Source: Akkermansia muciniphila
GTDB taxonomy: Bacteria > Verrucomicrobiota > Verrucomicrobiia > Limisphaerales > SXTU01
Assembly (NCBI GenBank): GCA_945872195.1
Contig: CAMBZO010000163.1
Coordinates: forward strand, 1 to 6,344
Length of the DNA stretch: 6,344 nt
Reading direction: 5' to 3'
Shown here: positions 5,666 through 6,344 of the stretch, one piece after another
How the letters are laid out: each line of letters opens with the position of its first letter
Position numbering within the stretch: the first letter of the stretch is position 1
Notes under the pieces: model-generated
What the model was told of the DNA's origin: nothing
Databases searched by the model: none
What the model saw: only the letters and a program-made list of their open reading frames with translations
Translations under genes and position numbers: made by a program

Positions 5666-6344
5666 GCGACCTCCTGCGAATGGTGCGCCAGTGCTGCCGC
5701 CATGCCGGGGAGCGGGAAGGACAGGAGCCGCTGCACCTTCGCGCAGTTCATCGAGCAATCCGGCGGGCGGGGCGGCCCTTGGTAATTCTTCACCGAGTCA
5801 GGCTGAATTTTTCCGGGCAACGCGGGCCAGTGAGGGAGCAGGAGATTGGCGATTTCCCAGCGCGATAGCCGATCCGCGCCGCACAGATGGAACCGACCCG
5901 TCGCGCGCTGCCGGAGCAGTTCCCACATCGCACGCGCGGTGACGGGCGCGGCGGTGGGACAGCGGAACTCGTCCGTGAACAGGGAGAAGTTTTTCCCCGC
6001 CGCGAGGTCGGCGCGCAGCAGTTCGTTGAAGCCGCGGTTGCCGGTCGGGGACCGGCCAAAGTTGAGCGAGAGCCGCAGCACGGTGTGGCGAGGGTTCGCC
6101 AGCACGATCTGTTCAGCGGCGACCTTCGTCTCGGCATAGACGCTCAAGGGATTCGGTGCGTCGGTCTCGGTGTAGTTGCCGCGCTGCCCGTCGAAGACGA
6201 GGTCGGAGGAACAAAAGAAAAGCGGCAGGTCTGCGGCCAGTTCCGCGAGGCAGCGCGTGACCTCGATGTTCACCTTGCGCGCCAGCTCAGGATCGCGCTG
6301 GCAGACGGGGGGGTGCGCGATGGCTGCGCAGTGGAGAATCGCGG
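5662..6344 (-). CDS. RmlD-like sugar-nucleotide reductase/epimerase, SDR family (5' truncated)
   Basis: The frame is open to the right edge, so the N-terminus with the Rossmann GxxGxxG motif is missing; 226 residues are visible. Seen: LHCAAIAHPPVCQRDPELARKVN (edge; typical of RmlD-type proteins, split here at AIAHP), CSSDLVFDGQ (44-53) with the catalytic Ser, YAETK (69-73) as the YxxxK catalytic pair, then LRLSLNFGRSPTGNRGF, TDEFRCPTAAPVTA and GRFHLCGADRLSRWEIANLL. These fit the extended SDR/RmlD substrate-binding family (dTDP-4-dehydrorhamnose reductase-like), which acts in nucleotide-sugar synthesis in the cytoplasm. The natural substrate cannot be told, so no gene name is given. A GTG at 6273 is not the start, because conserved sequence continues upstream of it. 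The stop TAA (5664-5662) overlaps the apparent gluQ start. A run of seven G at 6307-6313 is a possible sequencing-error site, but the frame is intact. Confidence 0.85.
   Translation of the reverse strand, partial: AILHCAAIAHPPVCQRDPELARKVNIEVTRCLAELAADLPLFFCSSDLVFDGQRGNYTETDAPNPLSVYAETKVAAEQIVLANPRHTVLRLSLNFGRSPTGNRGFNELLRADLAAGKNFSLFTDEFRCPTAAPVTARAMWELLRQRATGRFHLCGADRLSRWEIANLLLPHWPALPGKIQPDSVKNYQGPPRPPDCSMNCAKVQRLLSFPLPGMAAALAHHSQEVA
5670..5675 (-). promoter_or_regulatory. Shine-Dalgarno AGGAGG that decides the gluQ start
   Basis: A perfect AGGAGG on the minus strand lies inside the last codons of the RmlD-like gene, 4 bases before ATA 5665-5663. It is the only strong ribosome binding site I see in the window. 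No ATG, GTG or TTG follows it within reach in the gluQ frame. Confidence 0.6.

Noticed and set aside
1..6344. CRISPR array, tRNA/rRNA gene, transposase, phage or toxin-antitoxin genes
   Set aside because: I looked for direct repeats with regular spacers, conserved RNA motifs and mobile-element protein motifs on both strands and saw none.

Overview
The window looks like a chromosomal segment of a Verrucomicrobiota bacterium (or a close PVC relative). Three things point there: two neighbouring pseudopilin-like genes with the GFTLIELLVVIAIIAILAG-type leader that is expanded in this phylum, one ending in a clean H-X9-DG motif; a Tat-exported DUF1552 protein; and the C-terminal tail of an esterase of a type common in Verrucomicrobia and Planctomycetes. 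GC content is high throughout, and most starts lack a clear Shine-Dalgarno sequence. The assignment rests on protein character only; no rRNA or tRNA is present.

Layout. Plus strand, 1-2019: the 3' end of an esterase gene (1-189), a 180-base gap with small hairpins, then two tandem pseudopilin-like genes (370-1245 and 1276-2019) only 30 bases apart, probably co-transcribed. Minus strand, read right to left from 6344 to 2140: the 3' two-thirds of an RmlD-like sugar-nucleotide SDR gene, gluQ (glutamyl-queuosine tRNA-Asp synthetase) overlapping its stop codon, cysK (cysteine synthase A), and a DUF1552 gene. The two blocks converge at about 2020-2139, where an 8-bp stem sits.

How the genes relate. 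The pseudopilins would be matured by a prepilin peptidase and belong to a type II secretion/type IV pilus-like envelope system. The DUF1552 protein is probably a periplasmic partner of DUF1592-type cytochromes, but no such partner is in the window. The RmlD-like gene and gluQ appear translationally coupled. cysK is a housekeeping sulfur-assimilation gene. No single pathway links them all.

Most interesting signals. (1) Two hairpin-forming repeats with 7-bp periodicity, one between cysK and DUF1552 (3539-3622) and one inside the gluQ reading frame (5189-5250), sharing the 10-mer AGAACGTGCC near their apices. This looks like a dispersed repeat family able to insert in frame into proteins. (2) A 78-bp tract identical at 77 positions between the leaders of the two otherwise diverged pseudopilin genes. 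(3) An apparent AUA start for gluQ in an AUAA overlap behind a perfect AGGAGG. No clearly new multi-gene system is visible.
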